Positions 1 through 8,610 of a DNA stretch of 64,000 nucleotides are shown piece after piece. The notes beneath the pieces were generated by a model. That model saw only the letters and a list, made by a program, of their open reading frames with translations. It did not search any database and was not told where the DNA came from. A program made the position numbers and the translations under genes. Positions within the stretch are counted from its first letter, which is position 1, and each line of letters begins with the position of its first letter. The stretch comes from CAVXHQ01 sp963789535 (GTDB lineage: Bacteria; Pseudomonadota; Alphaproteobacteria; Rhodobacterales; Rhodobacteraceae): the NCBI GenBank assembly GCA_963789535.1, contig CAWBKU010000003.1, positions 62,001-126,000 on the forward strand, written 5' to 3'.

Positions 1-9
1 GGGGAGGCG

Positions 10-801
10 ATGGACCGCGACATCGCCCCTCCCCCCGGCTGGACCGACTGCGCCCGCATCGTCGAGCGGGGCGACCCGGACCGCTTTGCCGCCCTGATGG
101 CAGCACCCCTCGGCCTGCGGGTCCGGCTCTTTCCCCTCTATGCCCTCAACGTCGAGGTAGCGCGCGCGCCTTGGGTCACGCAGGAGACGGGCATCGCCGA
201 GATCCGCCTGCAATGGTGGCGCGATGCAGTGGCCGGGATCGGCGCGACCGGACCGGTGCGGGCGCATGAGGTGGTGGCGCCGCTGGCCGTAGTGGTGCGC
301 GGCGCGGGCCTGCCCCCCGGCCTGCTCGATGCGATGATCGCGGCACGGCGCTGGGACATCTACGACGAGGGGTTCGCGGATGCGGTGCGCTTCGAGGCCC
401 ATATCGGTGCCGTCTCGGGCCATCTGATGTGGGCTGCCGCACGGATTGCGGGGGCGCCCGATACGCTCGAGCGGTCGGTGCGCGAGGTGGCCCATGCCTC
501 CGGCGTCGCGAACTGGCTTCTGGCGATCCCGGACCTCGAGGCGCGGGGCCGCAGACCGCTCGTTGACGGGCGGCCCGGGGCGGTGGCGGATTTGGCGCGT
601 CAGGCGCGGCGGCGTCTGAGGGCCGCACGGCGCGTCGATTTCGGCCCCGCGGTTCCGGTGCTGCGCACGGCCTGGCGCGCGGACGGGATCCTGCGGCGCG
701 CGGCGGCGGATCCGGGGCGCGTCGCGGCAGGCACCCTCGGCGGGGCCGAGATCGCCCGGCGCACCGGCCTGATGTGGCGCACGATCCGGGGGACGTGGTA
801 G
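10..801 (+). CDS. Squalene/phytoene synthase family protein
   Basis: A 263-residue protein of the trans-isoprenyl synthase fold. ATG 10 follows a strong GGGGAGG ribosome site. Residues 60-75 hold the segment IAEIRLQWWRDAV typical of the phytoene-synthase-like group that includes mitochondrial NDUFAF6 homologues. The classical paired DxxxD motifs of true phytoene synthases are not both evident (only YDEGFAD near residue 120), so carotenoid synthesis is not implied. No other crt gene is nearby. The gene converges on the MFS gene that follows. The family assignment is good; the substrate is unknown. Confidence 0.8.
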   Translation: MDRDIAPPPGWTDCARIVERGDPDRFAALMAAPLGLRVRLFPLYALNVEVARAPWVTQETGIAEIRLQWWRDAVAGIGATGPVRAHEVVAPLAVVVRGAGLPPGLLDAMIAARRWDIYDEGFADAVRFEAHIGAVSGHLMWAAARIAGAPDTLERSVREVAHASGVANWLLAIPDLEARGRRPLVDGRPGAVADLARQARRRLRAARRVDFGPAVPVLRTAWRADGILRRAAADPGRVAAGTLGGAEIARRTGLMWRTIRGTW

Positions 802-804
802 CGG

Positions 805-2049
805 TCAGGCCAGCCGGTCGCGCCTGCCGCGTGCGAGCCAGATCAGCGCCGCCCCGGCCAGCGCGAGGAACGGCACCATCGCATAGTTCACCGCGTGCCA
901 GCCCTCGACCGCCGTTCCGCCGGAACAATTCATCAGCCCGCCCGAGGCGAGCGAGGCAAAGGTGACGCAGCCGAAGACCATCATGTCGTTCAGGCCCTGT
1001 ACCCGGCCCCGCTCGTGCGGTGCATGCGCCGAGGCGAGCAGCGTCGTGGCACCGATGAAGCCGAAGTTCCAGCCGATCCCGAGCAGGATCAGCGCCCCGA
1101 AGAAGTTGGTCAGGGTCATGCCCGACAGGGCCACGACCCCCGCCGCCGCGAGGATCGCGAGGCCCACGCCCATGATCCGCGTCACGCCGAAGCGGTTGAT
1201 GAGGTGTCCGGTAAAGAACGACGGCGCGAACATCGCCACCACATGCGCCGAGACGATGTCGTTGGCGTCGTTCTTGGTGAACCCGCTGCCCATGACCGCA
1301 AGCGGCGTCGAGGTCATCACCAGGTTCATCAAGGCATAGCTCACCATCGCGCAGACGATGGCGACGAGGACGACCGGATCGCGCAGGAGTTCCGCACGGC
1401 TGCGCACCGGCAGCACCCCGGTCAGGGCGACGCCGCGGGTGCCGCGCGGCAGGTCGAGACCGACGAAGAGGAGCGAGCCCGCAAGGTTCAGCGCCACGAT
1501 CGCGACGTAGGAGCCGAGGAAGGGGATCACGCTCCAGTCCTGCACCAGCTTGTTCAGTTGCGGCCCCATGACCGCCGACAGCAGGCCGCCGGCCATGACG
1601 TAGGAGATCGCCTTGGGCCGGAACGCCTCGGTCGCGGTGTCGGTCGCGGCAAAGCGGTAGAACCCCTGCGCCGACATGTAGACGCCCGAGAGATACGAGC
1701 CCGCGAGCAGGAGTCCGAACGAGCCCCAGAGCAAGCCGAGGGCGGCGATGGCGGCACCGAGCGCGCCGCAGAATGCGCCGATGACGAAGCCCGCGCGGCG
1801 CCCGTGCGTCTGCATGAAGGGCGACAGCCACGGCGCCGTGGTCATCGAGCCGAACACGATGAGCGAGATCGGCAGCGTCGCAAGGCAGGGATTGGGGGCG
1901 AGGGTGTTGCCGACGAGGCCGCCGATGACGAAGAGGATCGGCATCTGCGCCCCGAGGATCGCCTGCGCGCCGACGAGCACCGCGACGTTGCGCCGCGCGC
2001 GGGCGTCGTCCGGGGCGTCATCTGGTAGAGGGCGGGCCGTGCCGGTCAT
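805..2049 (-). CDS. MFS permease
   Basis: A 414-residue integral membrane protein with about twelve hydrophobic segments and the basic loop HGRRAGFV between helices 2 and 3, as in major facilitator transporters. The acidic N-terminus (about 25 residues) is cytoplasmic. ATG 2049 is preferred over an in-frame TTG two codons upstream. The stop is three bases beyond the end of the convergent gene on the plus strand, so the two 3' ends nearly touch. The substrate cannot be read from the sequence. Proximity to cobB is not evidence for a cobalamin role. Confidence 0.8.
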   Translation of the reverse strand: MTGTARPLPDDAPDDARARRNVAVLVGAQAILGAQMPILFVIGGLVGNTLAPNPCLATLPISLIVFGSMTTAPWLSPFMQTHGRRAGFVIGAFCGALGAAIAALGLLWGSFGLLLAGSYLSGVYMSAQGFYRFAATDTATEAFRPKAISYVMAGGLLSAVMGPQLNKLVQDWSVIPFLGSYVAIVALNLAGSLLFVGLDLPRGTRGVALTGVLPVRSRAELLRDPVVLVAIVCAMVSYALMNLVMTSTPLAVMGSGFTKNDANDIVSAHVVAMFAPSFFTGHLINRFGVTRIMGVGLAILAAAGVVALSGMTLTNFFGALILLGIGWNFGFIGATTLLASAHAPHERGRVQGLNDMMVFGCVTFASLASGGLMNCSGGTAVEGWHAVNYAMVPFLALAGAALIWLARGRRDRLA

Positions 2050-2116
2050 TCGCAAGCGGTAGACCCGTGCCGGATCGGTTGCAATGGGTCGGATGCGGTC
2101 GGCGGTCCGGCGGCGT

Positions 2117-3389
2117 TCAGGCCCGGTCGATCAGATGCGCGAACGATCCCGAGACGCGCCCGCATCTCAGGCCCATCGGCGTCAGCGCCGTGCCCTCGGC
2201 GTCCGTTGCCACGAAGAGGGGCTCGCCCGTGGCGCGCAAGGTGCTGCAATAGTGGAATTCGTGCCCGTTCCATCGGCCCGCGAAAGGGCCGTGACCGGCC
2301 GTCAGGATGCGGTAGCCGAGGTGCAGGCGCCGCGCTGCGAACGAGGTCTCCAGCGGCAGGAGGCCCGCCATCGGAACCCGTGCGCCGGTGGCGGTGGTCA
2401 GGTGATCGCCGAGAACCATGTAGCCTCCACATTCTCCATATATATTAGTATCGTCGGGATGCATTTTTAAGGCTTTGCATGAAGCTGGTCGACCGCGCCA
2501 ATGTCTCGGCGTGGAGTTCCGGGTAGCCGCCCGGCAGATAGATGAGGTCGGCCTGCGGCGCAGGTTCATCGGCCAGCGGGGAGAACGGCAGCACTTCGGC
2601 CCCTGCCGCGCGCCAGTCGGCGAGCAGGTGCGGATAGGCGAAGGCGAAGGCGGCGTCCCGTGCGATGGCGATGCGTTGCGCCGGGGGCGCGGTGCGCGGA
2701 TGGCGCCCGGCCCGGGGCAGATCCGCCCGCGCGGCCAGCTCGAGAAGGGCGTCGATGTCGAGGTGTGCGTCACAGAGGGCTGCGGCGCGGTCGAGAAAGG
2801 CGTCGAGATCGGGCCGTTCGTCCGCCTGCACGAGGCCGAGGTGGCGCGAGGGATGCGCGAGATCGGGTGCGCGGGGCAAGGCGCCCAGCACCGGCATGCC
2901 CGATGGTTCCAGGGCCCGCCGCAGCATCGCCGCGTGCCGGTCCGAGCCGACCTTGTTGAGGATTGCACCGGCGATGCGGACACGGCGGTCGTGCCCCGCG
3001 AACCCCGCGACCAGCGGCGCCACGGAGTGCGCCATCCGCGCGGCATCGACGATCAGGACGACAGGCAACGAGAGCTGCCGGGCCAGATCCGCCGTCGCCC
3101 CCCGGCCATCGGGCGGCGCGCCGTCGAAGAGACCCATCGCCCCCTCGACGACGAGCAGACCGGGGCCCGACGCCAGCGAGACGAGCCGGTCCGGCGTCAT
3201 CGCCCAGGCGTCGAGGTTGACGCACGGCGCTCCGGATGCGGCCTCGTGGAACCTCGGGTCGATATAATCGGGGCCGGACTTCGCGGGCCGCGTGGTCACG
3301 CCCCGGTCGCGCAGCGCGCGCAGCAGGCCCAGCGTCACGGTCGTCTTGCCGCTGCCCGAGGCGGCGGCGGCGAGGATCAGGCCCGGCAT
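2117..3389 (-). pseudogene. cobB: Cobyrinate a,c-diamide synthase, split by a +1 frameshift
   Basis: CobB amidates the a and c side chains of (hydrogeno)cobyrinate using glutamine and ATP. The N-terminal ATPase half is intact, with a P-loop (ASGSGKTT) near residue 10 and VVEGAMGLFDG near residue 85, and runs to a stop at 2445. The C-terminal glutamine amidotransferase half, with IYGECGGYM (nucleophilic Cys) and the conserved FHYCST block, continues in the +1 frame to 2117. One extra A in the A5 run (T5 at 2464-2468 on the plus strand) accounts for the break. Removing it gives about 428 residues, normal for the family. The surrounding 50 bases are AT-rich with A/T-ending codons, unlike the rest of the gene. 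An ATG at 2464 could start the C-terminal half separately, overlapping the first stop by 20 nt. ATG 3389 is preferred over GTG 3404. The gene lies downstream of cobA on the same strand. Confidence 0.85.
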
Positions 3390-3458
3390 GCAGGAGGACG
3401 GCACGAAGGAAGAGAGATGAGTATTTTCAGACTAAAGTAACATTGGATCACGCATCCC

Positions 3459-4301
3459 TCACGCACTGGCGGCGGCAGCGTCGCGGCCGAGCGGATCGAG
3501 GGCGCGGGGAGCGGCCCCGGCGGCCATCGACTGCCAGTCGAGCACCTGCCGCATCATGACCGCACGCCCGACGCAGATGATCGCGGGCGGCGCGAGGGTG
3601 CTCGCGGCGAGATCGGCCTCGAGGGTTCCGAGGGTCGTCTCGAGCACCTGCTGGCGCGGCGTGGTGGCGTCGGTGACGACGGCGACGGGTTCGGAGGGCG
3701 CGCGACCGGCGGCAAGGAGGGCGCCGGCGATCTGGGCCACGTGCTTCATCCCCATGTAGATGACGATGACCCGAGAGCCGCGCGAGATTGCGGCCCAGTC
3801 GAGTGACGACGGCGTGTTGCCGGACTGGTCGTGGCCGGTGACGAAGGTGACGGACTGGTTCACGTCGCGATGGGTGACGGGGATGCCCGCATAGGCGAGG
3901 CCGCCGATGCCTGCCGAGATGCCCGGGATGATCCGGATCGGGACGTCGTGCTGCACCAGCGTCTGCGCCTCCTCTCCGCCGCGCCCGAAGACGAAGGGAT
4001 CGCCGCCCTTCAGGCGCAGGACGCGGCGGCCCTCGCGGGCGAGGGACACCAGCCGCAGCGAGATGTCGCGCTGCAAGGGCGAGGGTTTGCCGCCGCGCTT
4101 GCCGGCGTAGATGTGCTCGGCCTGCGGCGCCCAGGCGAGGCAATCCTCGCTCACCAGCGCGTCGTGCACGACGACGTCGGCCTGACGCAGCGCGTTCAGC
4201 GCGTGCAGCGTCAGCAGCCCCGGATCGCCCGGCCCGGCGCCGCAAAGCCAGACCCATCCGGGTTGGAAGGTCGGCCAGTCGTGGGCGGGTAGCATGTCCA
4301 T
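3459..4301 (-). CDS. cobA: Uroporphyrinogen-III C-methyltransferase (SUMT)
   Basis: Uses two SAM to methylate uroporphyrinogen III at C2 and C7, giving precorrin-2, the branch point to cobalamin and siroheme. The 280-residue protein has the glycine-rich CGAGPGDPGLLT near residue 20, RLKGGDPFVFGRGGEE near residue 98 and the PGISAGIGGLAYAGIPVTHR block, all diagnostic for SUMT. There is no CysG dehydrogenase/chelatase domain. The reading frame is open much further upstream, but only from ATG 4301 does it look like SUMT; ATG 4295 is an alternative. The gene precedes cobB with a 69-bp gap and is divergent from cbiD, so the 132 bp between them should hold two promoters. Confidence 0.93.
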   Translation of the reverse strand: MDMLPAHDWPTFQPGWVWLCGAGPGDPGLLTLHALNALRQADVVVHDALVSEDCLAWAPQAEHIYAGKRGGKPSPLQRDISLRLVSLAREGRRVLRLKGGDPFVFGRGGEEAQTLVQHDVPIRIIPGISAGIGGLAYAGIPVTHRDVNQSVTFVTGHDQSGNTPSSLDWAAISRGSRVIVIYMGMKHVAQIAGALLAAGRAPSEPVAVVTDATTPRQQVLETTLGTLEADLAASTLAPPAIICVGRAVMMRQVLDWQSMAAGAAPRALDPLGRDAAAASA

Positions 4302-4433
4302 TCCGTCGTTATGGCGTGGGATGCGACGCGGCGAAAGGGGCGGTAACGACCGGACCGGGTGGTTTCGCGGCATCGCCGGGCGCTGGTGGCGTTGCGCGCG
4401 ACCGCCTATGATCGCGCGAGGACAGGGGGACGC

Positions 4434-5480
4434 GTGACCGAACTGCGACGAGGGTGGACGACGGGGGCCTGTGCGGCCGGCGCGCTGAAGGCGGCGCTGA
4501 TGCGGCTGTGGGGCGGGGCGTTTCCGGCGACGGTCACGCTGGTGCTGCCGCGCGGCGAGGTGCCGGCGTTCGCGGTGATCGCGGTGGGTGCGGGGTCGGA
4601 CTGGGCGGAGGCGGGGATCGTCAAGGATGCGGGCGACGATCCGGACGTGACGCATGGCGCGACGATCCGGGTGCACGTGACGCCGGGACCGGGGCCGGGG
4701 CTGCGGTTCCGGGCCGGCGAGGGCGTGGGCACGGTGACGCGGCCCGGCCTGCCGGTCGCGGTGGGAGAGCCTGCGATCAACCCGGTGCCGCGCGCGATGA
4801 TGGACGAGGTGGCGGCCGCGATGGCCGCCGAGTTCGGGCGGGTGCCCGACCTCGACGTCACGGTCAGCGTGCCGGGCGGCGCGGCGATCGCCGAACGGAC
4901 GTGGAACCCGCGTCTCGGGATCGTCGGTGGGCTCTCGATCCTCGGGACCACCGGCGTGGTGCGGCCGTTTTCCTGCGCCGCCTGGATAGCCTCGATCCAT
5001 CGCGGCATCGACGTGGCGCGCGCCTCTGGGGTTGCACATGTGGCGGGGTGCACCGGGGCGACGAGCGAACGGATCGTGCAGGCCCTCCATGGCCTGCCCG
5101 ATCACGCGATGCTCGACATGGGCGATTTCTTCGGCGGACTGGTGAAATATCTGGCGCGCCACCCGGTGCCTCGGCTGACGATCGGCGGCGGCATCGGCAA
5201 GATGGTGAAGCTGGCACAGGGGGCGGTGGACCTGCATTCAGGGCGCAGTCAGGTGGATTTCGAACGGTTGGCCGAGATGTGCGGCGACCCGCGGCTGGCG
5301 GCGGCGGCCACGGCGCTCGAGGCGCTGGAGTTCGGCGGGACGGCGATGGCGTCGGCGGTCGCCACGACGGCTTTGGAGCGGATCGGGGAGGCGCTGAAGG
5401 GGGCGCCGGTGGTCGTGGACGTGGTGGTGATCGACCGGGGCGGGCGGATCGTCGCCCGGGCAGGCGACGGCGATGGGTGA
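4434..5480 (+). CDS. cbiD: Cobalt-precorrin-5B C1-methyltransferase
   Basis: CbiD methylates the corrin ring at C1. The 348-residue protein opens with LRRGWTTGACAAGALKAAL, the family hallmark, and carries GGLSILGTTGVVRPFS near residue 165 and GGGIGKMVKLAQG near residue 250. GTG 4434 is chosen because AGGGGGA lies 8-10 nt upstream and homology begins here; an earlier in-frame GTG at 4359 would add 25 unrelated residues. cobK follows after 75 bp. A CbiD beside CobK points to a pathway in which CbiD supplies the C1 methylation usually assigned to CobF in the aerobic route. Confidence 0.93.
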   Translation: MTELRRGWTTGACAAGALKAALMRLWGGAFPATVTLVLPRGEVPAFAVIAVGAGSDWAEAGIVKDAGDDPDVTHGATIRVHVTPGPGPGLRFRAGEGVGTVTRPGLPVAVGEPAINPVPRAMMDEVAAAMAAEFGRVPDLDVTVSVPGGAAIAERTWNPRLGIVGGLSILGTTGVVRPFSCAAWIASIHRGIDVARASGVAHVAGCTGATSERIVQALHGLPDHAMLDMGDFFGGLVKYLARHPVPRLTIGGGIGKMVKLAQGAVDLHSGRSQVDFERLAEMCGDPRLAAAATALEALEFGGTAMASAVATTALERIGEALKGAPVVVDVVVIDRGGRIVARAGDGDG

Positions 5481-5486
5481 GAGGGA

Positions 5487-5501
5487 GGAGCCTCCGGCGG
5501 G
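5487..5501 (+). repeat. Short intergenic repeat GGAGCCTCCGGCGGG, copy 1
   Basis: This 15-mer lies between cbiD and cobK and continues into an AT-rich stretch (gatattttc). The same 15-mer occurs on the opposite strand at 60799-60813 in another intergenic gap. From memory, similar strings are frequent between genes in Rhodobacteraceae, but that was not checked. Confidence 0.5.
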
Positions 5502-5555
5502 GATATTTTCGGCCCGAAGAATATGGGGCGTCAGCGACGTGCCGGAGGCGCGGAC

Positions 5556-6302
5556 GTGACGGTGCTGGTGCTGGCGGGGACCGGCGACGGGCGTGCACTG
5601 GCGGGGGCGCTGGTCGCATGCGGGGTCGATGTGCTCTCGTCGCTGGCGGGCGCGGTGCGGGCGCCGATGCTGCCGCCGGGTCGCGTCCGGGTCGGCGGCT
5701 TTGGCGGCGCGGCGGGGTTTCGCGCGGTGCTGGCGGCGGAGGGGGTGCGGCTCATCGTGGATGCGACGCATCCGTTCGCGGCGGCGATCACGGGGCGGAC
5801 GCGGGCGATCGCGGCGGCGGACGCGGTGCCGTGTCTGCGGCTCGAGCGGCCGGCGTGGGTCGCCGGGGCGGGGGATCGGTGGACCGAGATCGGGGACGCG
5901 GCAGAGGCGGCGGCGCATGCGGTGCCGGGGAGCACCGTGTTTCTGGCGACCGGGCGGCGGGGAGCGGCGGAATTCGCGGGACTGGGCGACTGCCGCGTGC
6001 TGTTGCGGGTGGTCGATCCGCCGGAGGAGCCATTTCCGTTTGCGCGGGGGGGCTATGTGATCGGGCGGCCGCCGTTTTCGGTCGAGAGCGAGGTGGCCCT
6101 CTTTCGCACGGAGACTGTGGACATGCTCGTGGTCAAGAATGCGGGCGGGGCGCTGGCCGCGCCGAAACTGGCGGCGGCGCGGACGCTGGGGCTGCCGGTG
6201 CTGATGCTGCGGCGGCCGGCGTCCGCGGCGGGCGAGACGGTGACGACGGTGGCGGAGGCGGTCGACTGGGTGATGGCGCGGATCGGGCGCGATGATGGAT
6301 GA
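5556..6302 (+). CDS. cobK: Precorrin-6A / cobalt-precorrin-6A reductase
   Basis: Reduces the macrocycle of precorrin-6A with NAD(P)H. The 248-residue protein has an N-terminal nucleotide-binding start VLVLAGTGDGRALA, the family motif DATHPFAAAITGRTRA near residue 70, and VVKNAGG near residue 205. GTG 5556 is chosen because GGAGG sits 9 nt upstream; an ATG at 5523 in the same frame would add 11 residues. Its last codons overlap the start of the glycosylase gene, so the two are probably co-translated although functionally unrelated. Confidence 0.9.
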   Translation: MTVLVLAGTGDGRALAGALVACGVDVLSSLAGAVRAPMLPPGRVRVGGFGGAAGFRAVLAAEGVRLIVDATHPFAAAITGRTRAIAAADAVPCLRLERPAWVAGAGDRWTEIGDAAEAAAHAVPGSTVFLATGRRGAAEFAGLGDCRVLLRVVDPPEEPFPFARGGYVIGRPPFSVESEVALFRTETVDMLVVKNAGGALAAPKLAAARTLGLPVLMLRRPASAAGETVTTVAEAVDWVMARIGRDDG

Positions 6303-6930
6303 CGTCGGGCGGATCGTGACGTCGGATGCCTGTGTCGCCGAAGGGGCGGCGTGGCTGGCCGCGACCGACCCGGATATGGCGCGGATCCTGCCGGGGCTGC
6401 TGCCGCTTCCGCTGCGGTCGAAACCGCGGGGGTTTGCCGAACTCCTCTCGGCGATCGTCAGCCAGCAGGTCTCGACCGCCTCGGCGGCGGCGATCTGGGG
6501 GCGGGTTTCGGACGCGGGGATGGTGACGGCGCAGGCGGTGGCGGCGGCGTCGGAAGCGGAGTTGCGGGCGCTCGGCCTGTCGCGCCCCAAGGTGCGCTAT
6601 GCCCACGCGCTGGCGGCGGCGGGGGTCGATTTTGCCGCATTGGAGGCGCTGCCAGATGCTGAGGTGATCGCCCTGCTCGTTGCGGTGCCGGGCATCGGGC
6701 CGTGGACGGCAGAGATCTATGCGATGTTCTCGCTCGGGCGGGCGGATGTGTTTGCGCCGGGCGATCTGGCCTTGCAGGAGGCGGTGCGGGATTTGTTGGG
6801 GATGGAGACGCGCCCGGCGGCGCGGGCACTGGCCGCGATCGCCGTTCGCTGGAGTCCGTGGCGGTCGGTCGCTGCGCGGGCGCTGTTTGCGCACTACCGC
6901 GTGGTCAAGGGACGCGAGGGGGGCAGGTGA
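6292..6930 (+). CDS. alkA: DNA-3-methyladenine glycosylase II (HhH-GPD family)
   Basis: Base-excision repair glycosylase that removes alkylated purines. The 212-residue protein is a minimal HhH-GPD fold: SAIVSQQVSTASA near residue 55, the helix-hairpin-helix VPGIGPWTAEIYAMF at 132-146, and the catalytic Asp158 in FAPGDLAL. It lacks the N-terminal beta domain of E. coli AlkA and resembles the shorter bacterial MAG group. It overlaps the end of cobK by 11 nt. ATG 6295 is an equally plausible start. Three bits of evidence (size, HhH, Asp) agree. Confidence 0.88.
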   Translation: MMDDVGRIVTSDACVAEGAAWLAATDPDMARILPGLLPLPLRSKPRGFAELLSAIVSQQVSTASAAAIWGRVSDAGMVTAQAVAAASEAELRALGLSRPKVRYAHALAAAGVDFAALEALPDAEVIALLVAVPGIGPWTAEIYAMFSLGRADVFAPGDLALQEAVRDLLGMETRPAARALAAIAVRWSPWRSVAARALFAHYRVVKGREGGR

Positions 6931-7039
6931 GTGACGGCGCCGGGGCCGGGCCGAGGGTCTGAGTGGCGCGGATCCACGCGGGATCGGACGCGCGCGTAAA
7001 ATTGGGCCCTCGCGTCCGTTCTGTCGGCATGGCGCCGGG

Positions 7040-7774
7040 CTACGCCGCCGCCAGCGCCTCGATGATGGGGCGGAAATCGGCACGGGTGAGCGACGCGCCG
7101 CCGACGAGGGCGCCGTCCACCTCTGCCACGGCAAAGATGTCGGCGGCGTTGGCGGCCTTGACCGACCCGCCGTAGAGCAGGCGGAAGGCGTCGCCGTCCG
7201 CGCCGAACCGCGCGGTGAGGACGGCGCGGAGGTGGGCGTGGGCCTCGCCGATCTGCCCGGGCGCGGCGGTTCGGCCGGTGCCGATCGCCCAGACGGGTTC
7301 GTAGGCCACGACGGTGGAGGCGCCGGTGGCGGCGTCGGGGACCGAGGCGGCCATCTGCTCCGACAGCACGTCGAGGGTCCGGCCCGCGTCGCGGTGGCCA
7401 AGGGTTTCGCCGACGCAGATCACCGGGATCAGGCCCGCGGTCAGGGCGGCCTCTGCCTTGGCGCGCACGAGGTCCGAGGTCTCGCCATGGTCGGCGCGGC
7501 GTTCGGAGTGGCCGAGGATGACGTAGGCCGCACCCGCGTCCGCCAGCATCACCGCCGAGAGGTCGCCGGTATGGGCCCCCGAGGCGGCGGTATGGCAGTC
7601 CTGAGCGCCGAGCAGCAGGCCGGTGCCGCGCGCCGCATAGCGCGCCTGTGCAAGCAGCGTCGCGGGCGGGCAGACCAGCACGTCGATGGCGGCATGGGCA
7701 AGGCCGTCGAGTTCGCTCAGCGTTGCGGCGACGCCGTTCATCTTCCAGTTACCCGCGGCAAGCTTGCGGCGCAT
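7040..7774 (-). CDS. tpiA: Triose-phosphate isomerase
   Basis: Interconverts dihydroxyacetone phosphate and glyceraldehyde 3-phosphate. The 244-residue TIM barrel has Lys11 in GNWKMNG, the electrophilic His89 in ILGHSERR, the catalytic base Glu159 in AYEPVWAIGTG, and the phosphate-binding YGGSVKAANA. ATG 7774 follows AAGGAG at 7 nt. The frame is open upstream to 7912, but that part overlaps the TfoX gene and has no TIM character. gap and tkt, other triose-phosphate enzymes, lie some 50 kb away in the same window. Confidence 0.96.
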   Translation of the reverse strand: MRRKLAAGNWKMNGVAATLSELDGLAHAAIDVLVCPPATLLAQARYAARGTGLLLGAQDCHTAASGAHTGDLSAVMLADAGAAYVILGHSERRADHGETSDLVRAKAEAALTAGLIPVICVGETLGHRDAGRTLDVLSEQMAASVPDAATGASTVVAYEPVWAIGTGRTAAPGQIGEAHAHLRAVLTARFGADGDAFRLLYGGSVKAANAADIFAVAEVDGALVGGASLTRADFRPIIEALAAA

Positions 7775-7833
7775 CTTCGTCTCCTTTTGCTTGCCCCGGG
7801 GTGTAGCAACCGCGCGGGGGCATGGCCATGGGG

Positions 7834-8157
7834 TCAGAGGCAGGCGAGCGCGTCGCGGGCGAGGGCGCAGGCCGCGTCGGGATCGTCGAGGGCAGCGTCG
7901 GGCAGGCGCCAATAGGGCATCGACGCGGTCTTGCCGTTCTCGCGGGTATAGGTCCAGCGGGTCCAGCCCTCGGCGGTCATCCGGTCGGCCATGGCGCCCG
8001 CGCCCTTCAGGAACAGGGTGCCATCGCTGTAGAGCAGGGCAAAGATGGTGCCGTCGCGGTAGAGGCAGAGGCCGCCCATCATCTTGCGCTGGGTCAGCGG
8101 GCCGAGATCCTCGAAGAGTTCGCGCGCGAAGGCGATCTCGGCCTCCGAGACGCTCAC
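7834..8157 (-). CDS. TfoX/Sxy N-terminal domain protein
   Basis: A 107-residue protein made of the TfoX N-terminal domain alone, with the conserved start RKMMGGLCLYRDGTIFALL (residues 24-42) and a C-terminal PYWRLPDAALDDPD segment. In gamma-proteobacteria TfoX activates competence genes; single-domain alphaproteobacterial versions have no established function. The GTG start overlaps the stop of the IscA-like gene (GTGA), so the two are translationally coupled. Confidence 0.85.
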   Translation of the reverse strand: MSVSEAEIAFARELFEDLGPLTQRKMMGGLCLYRDGTIFALLYSDGTLFLKGAGAMADRMTAEGWTRWTYTRENGKTASMPYWRLPDAALDDPDAACALARDALACL

Positions 8158-8543
8158 TTCAGGCTCGGGACCGCATCCGGCGCAGGCATCGACAGCGCAT
8201 CGTCGAACTTGATCGATTCGCCGCAGCCGCAGGCCTCGGTGACGTTGGGGTTGCGGAACCTGAATTCCGAGTGCAGCAGCGTCGTCTCGTAGTCGATCTC
8301 GGTGCCGAAAAGGAACATCTGCGCCATCGGCGCGATCATCACGCGGGCGCCCTCCTGCTCGACGATCTCGTCGTGCGGGTTCACCTCGGTCACATAGTCC
8401 ATGGTGTATTCCATGCCCGCGCAGCCGCCCTTCTTGACGCCGATCCGCAGGCCCTGATGCGCGTCGCGCGCCATCAGGCGGGCGATCTGGCGGGCGGCGG
8501 CGGGTGTCATGGTCACGGCCTGCTTGCCGGGGATGCCGAACAT
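8154..8543 (-). CDS. HesB/IscA-family iron-sulfur assembly protein
   Basis: An A-type Fe-S carrier of 129 residues. Three cysteines fit the family: Cys41 in KKGGCAGMEY, and Cys105 and Cys107 in the C-terminal ACGCGESI. The core LRIGVKKGGCAG and FRNPNV match SufA/IscA proteins. ATG 8543 has GAGGAA 9 nt upstream; the open frame extends to 8600 without support. It likely hands clusters to apoproteins. A DUF59 Fe-S protein lies 3 kb upstream. Whether it is SufA, IscA or ErpA by orthology cannot be decided here. Confidence 0.9.
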   Translation of the reverse strand: MFGIPGKQAVTMTPAAARQIARLMARDAHQGLRIGVKKGGCAGMEYTMDYVTEVNPHDEIVEQEGARVMIAPMAQMFLFGTEIDYETTLLHSEFRFRNPNVTEACGCGESIKFDDALSMPAPDAVPSLK

Positions 8544-8610
8544 GGGCGTTTTCCTCGTCTCGTTCCCTGCAAACATAGGCGGTCGCGCAGCCTCTCTCAA
8601 GAGGCGGGGA

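Noticed and set aside
10..801. A carotenoid or photosynthesis gene cluster, suggested by the phytoene-synthase-like protein
   Set aside because: No crt, bch or puf genes adjoin it and the paired aspartate motifs of true phytoene synthase are not both present.
4302..4433. A cobalamin riboswitch between cobA and cbiD
   Set aside because: The 132 bp are too short and no B12-box-like or multi-helix pattern was recognised.
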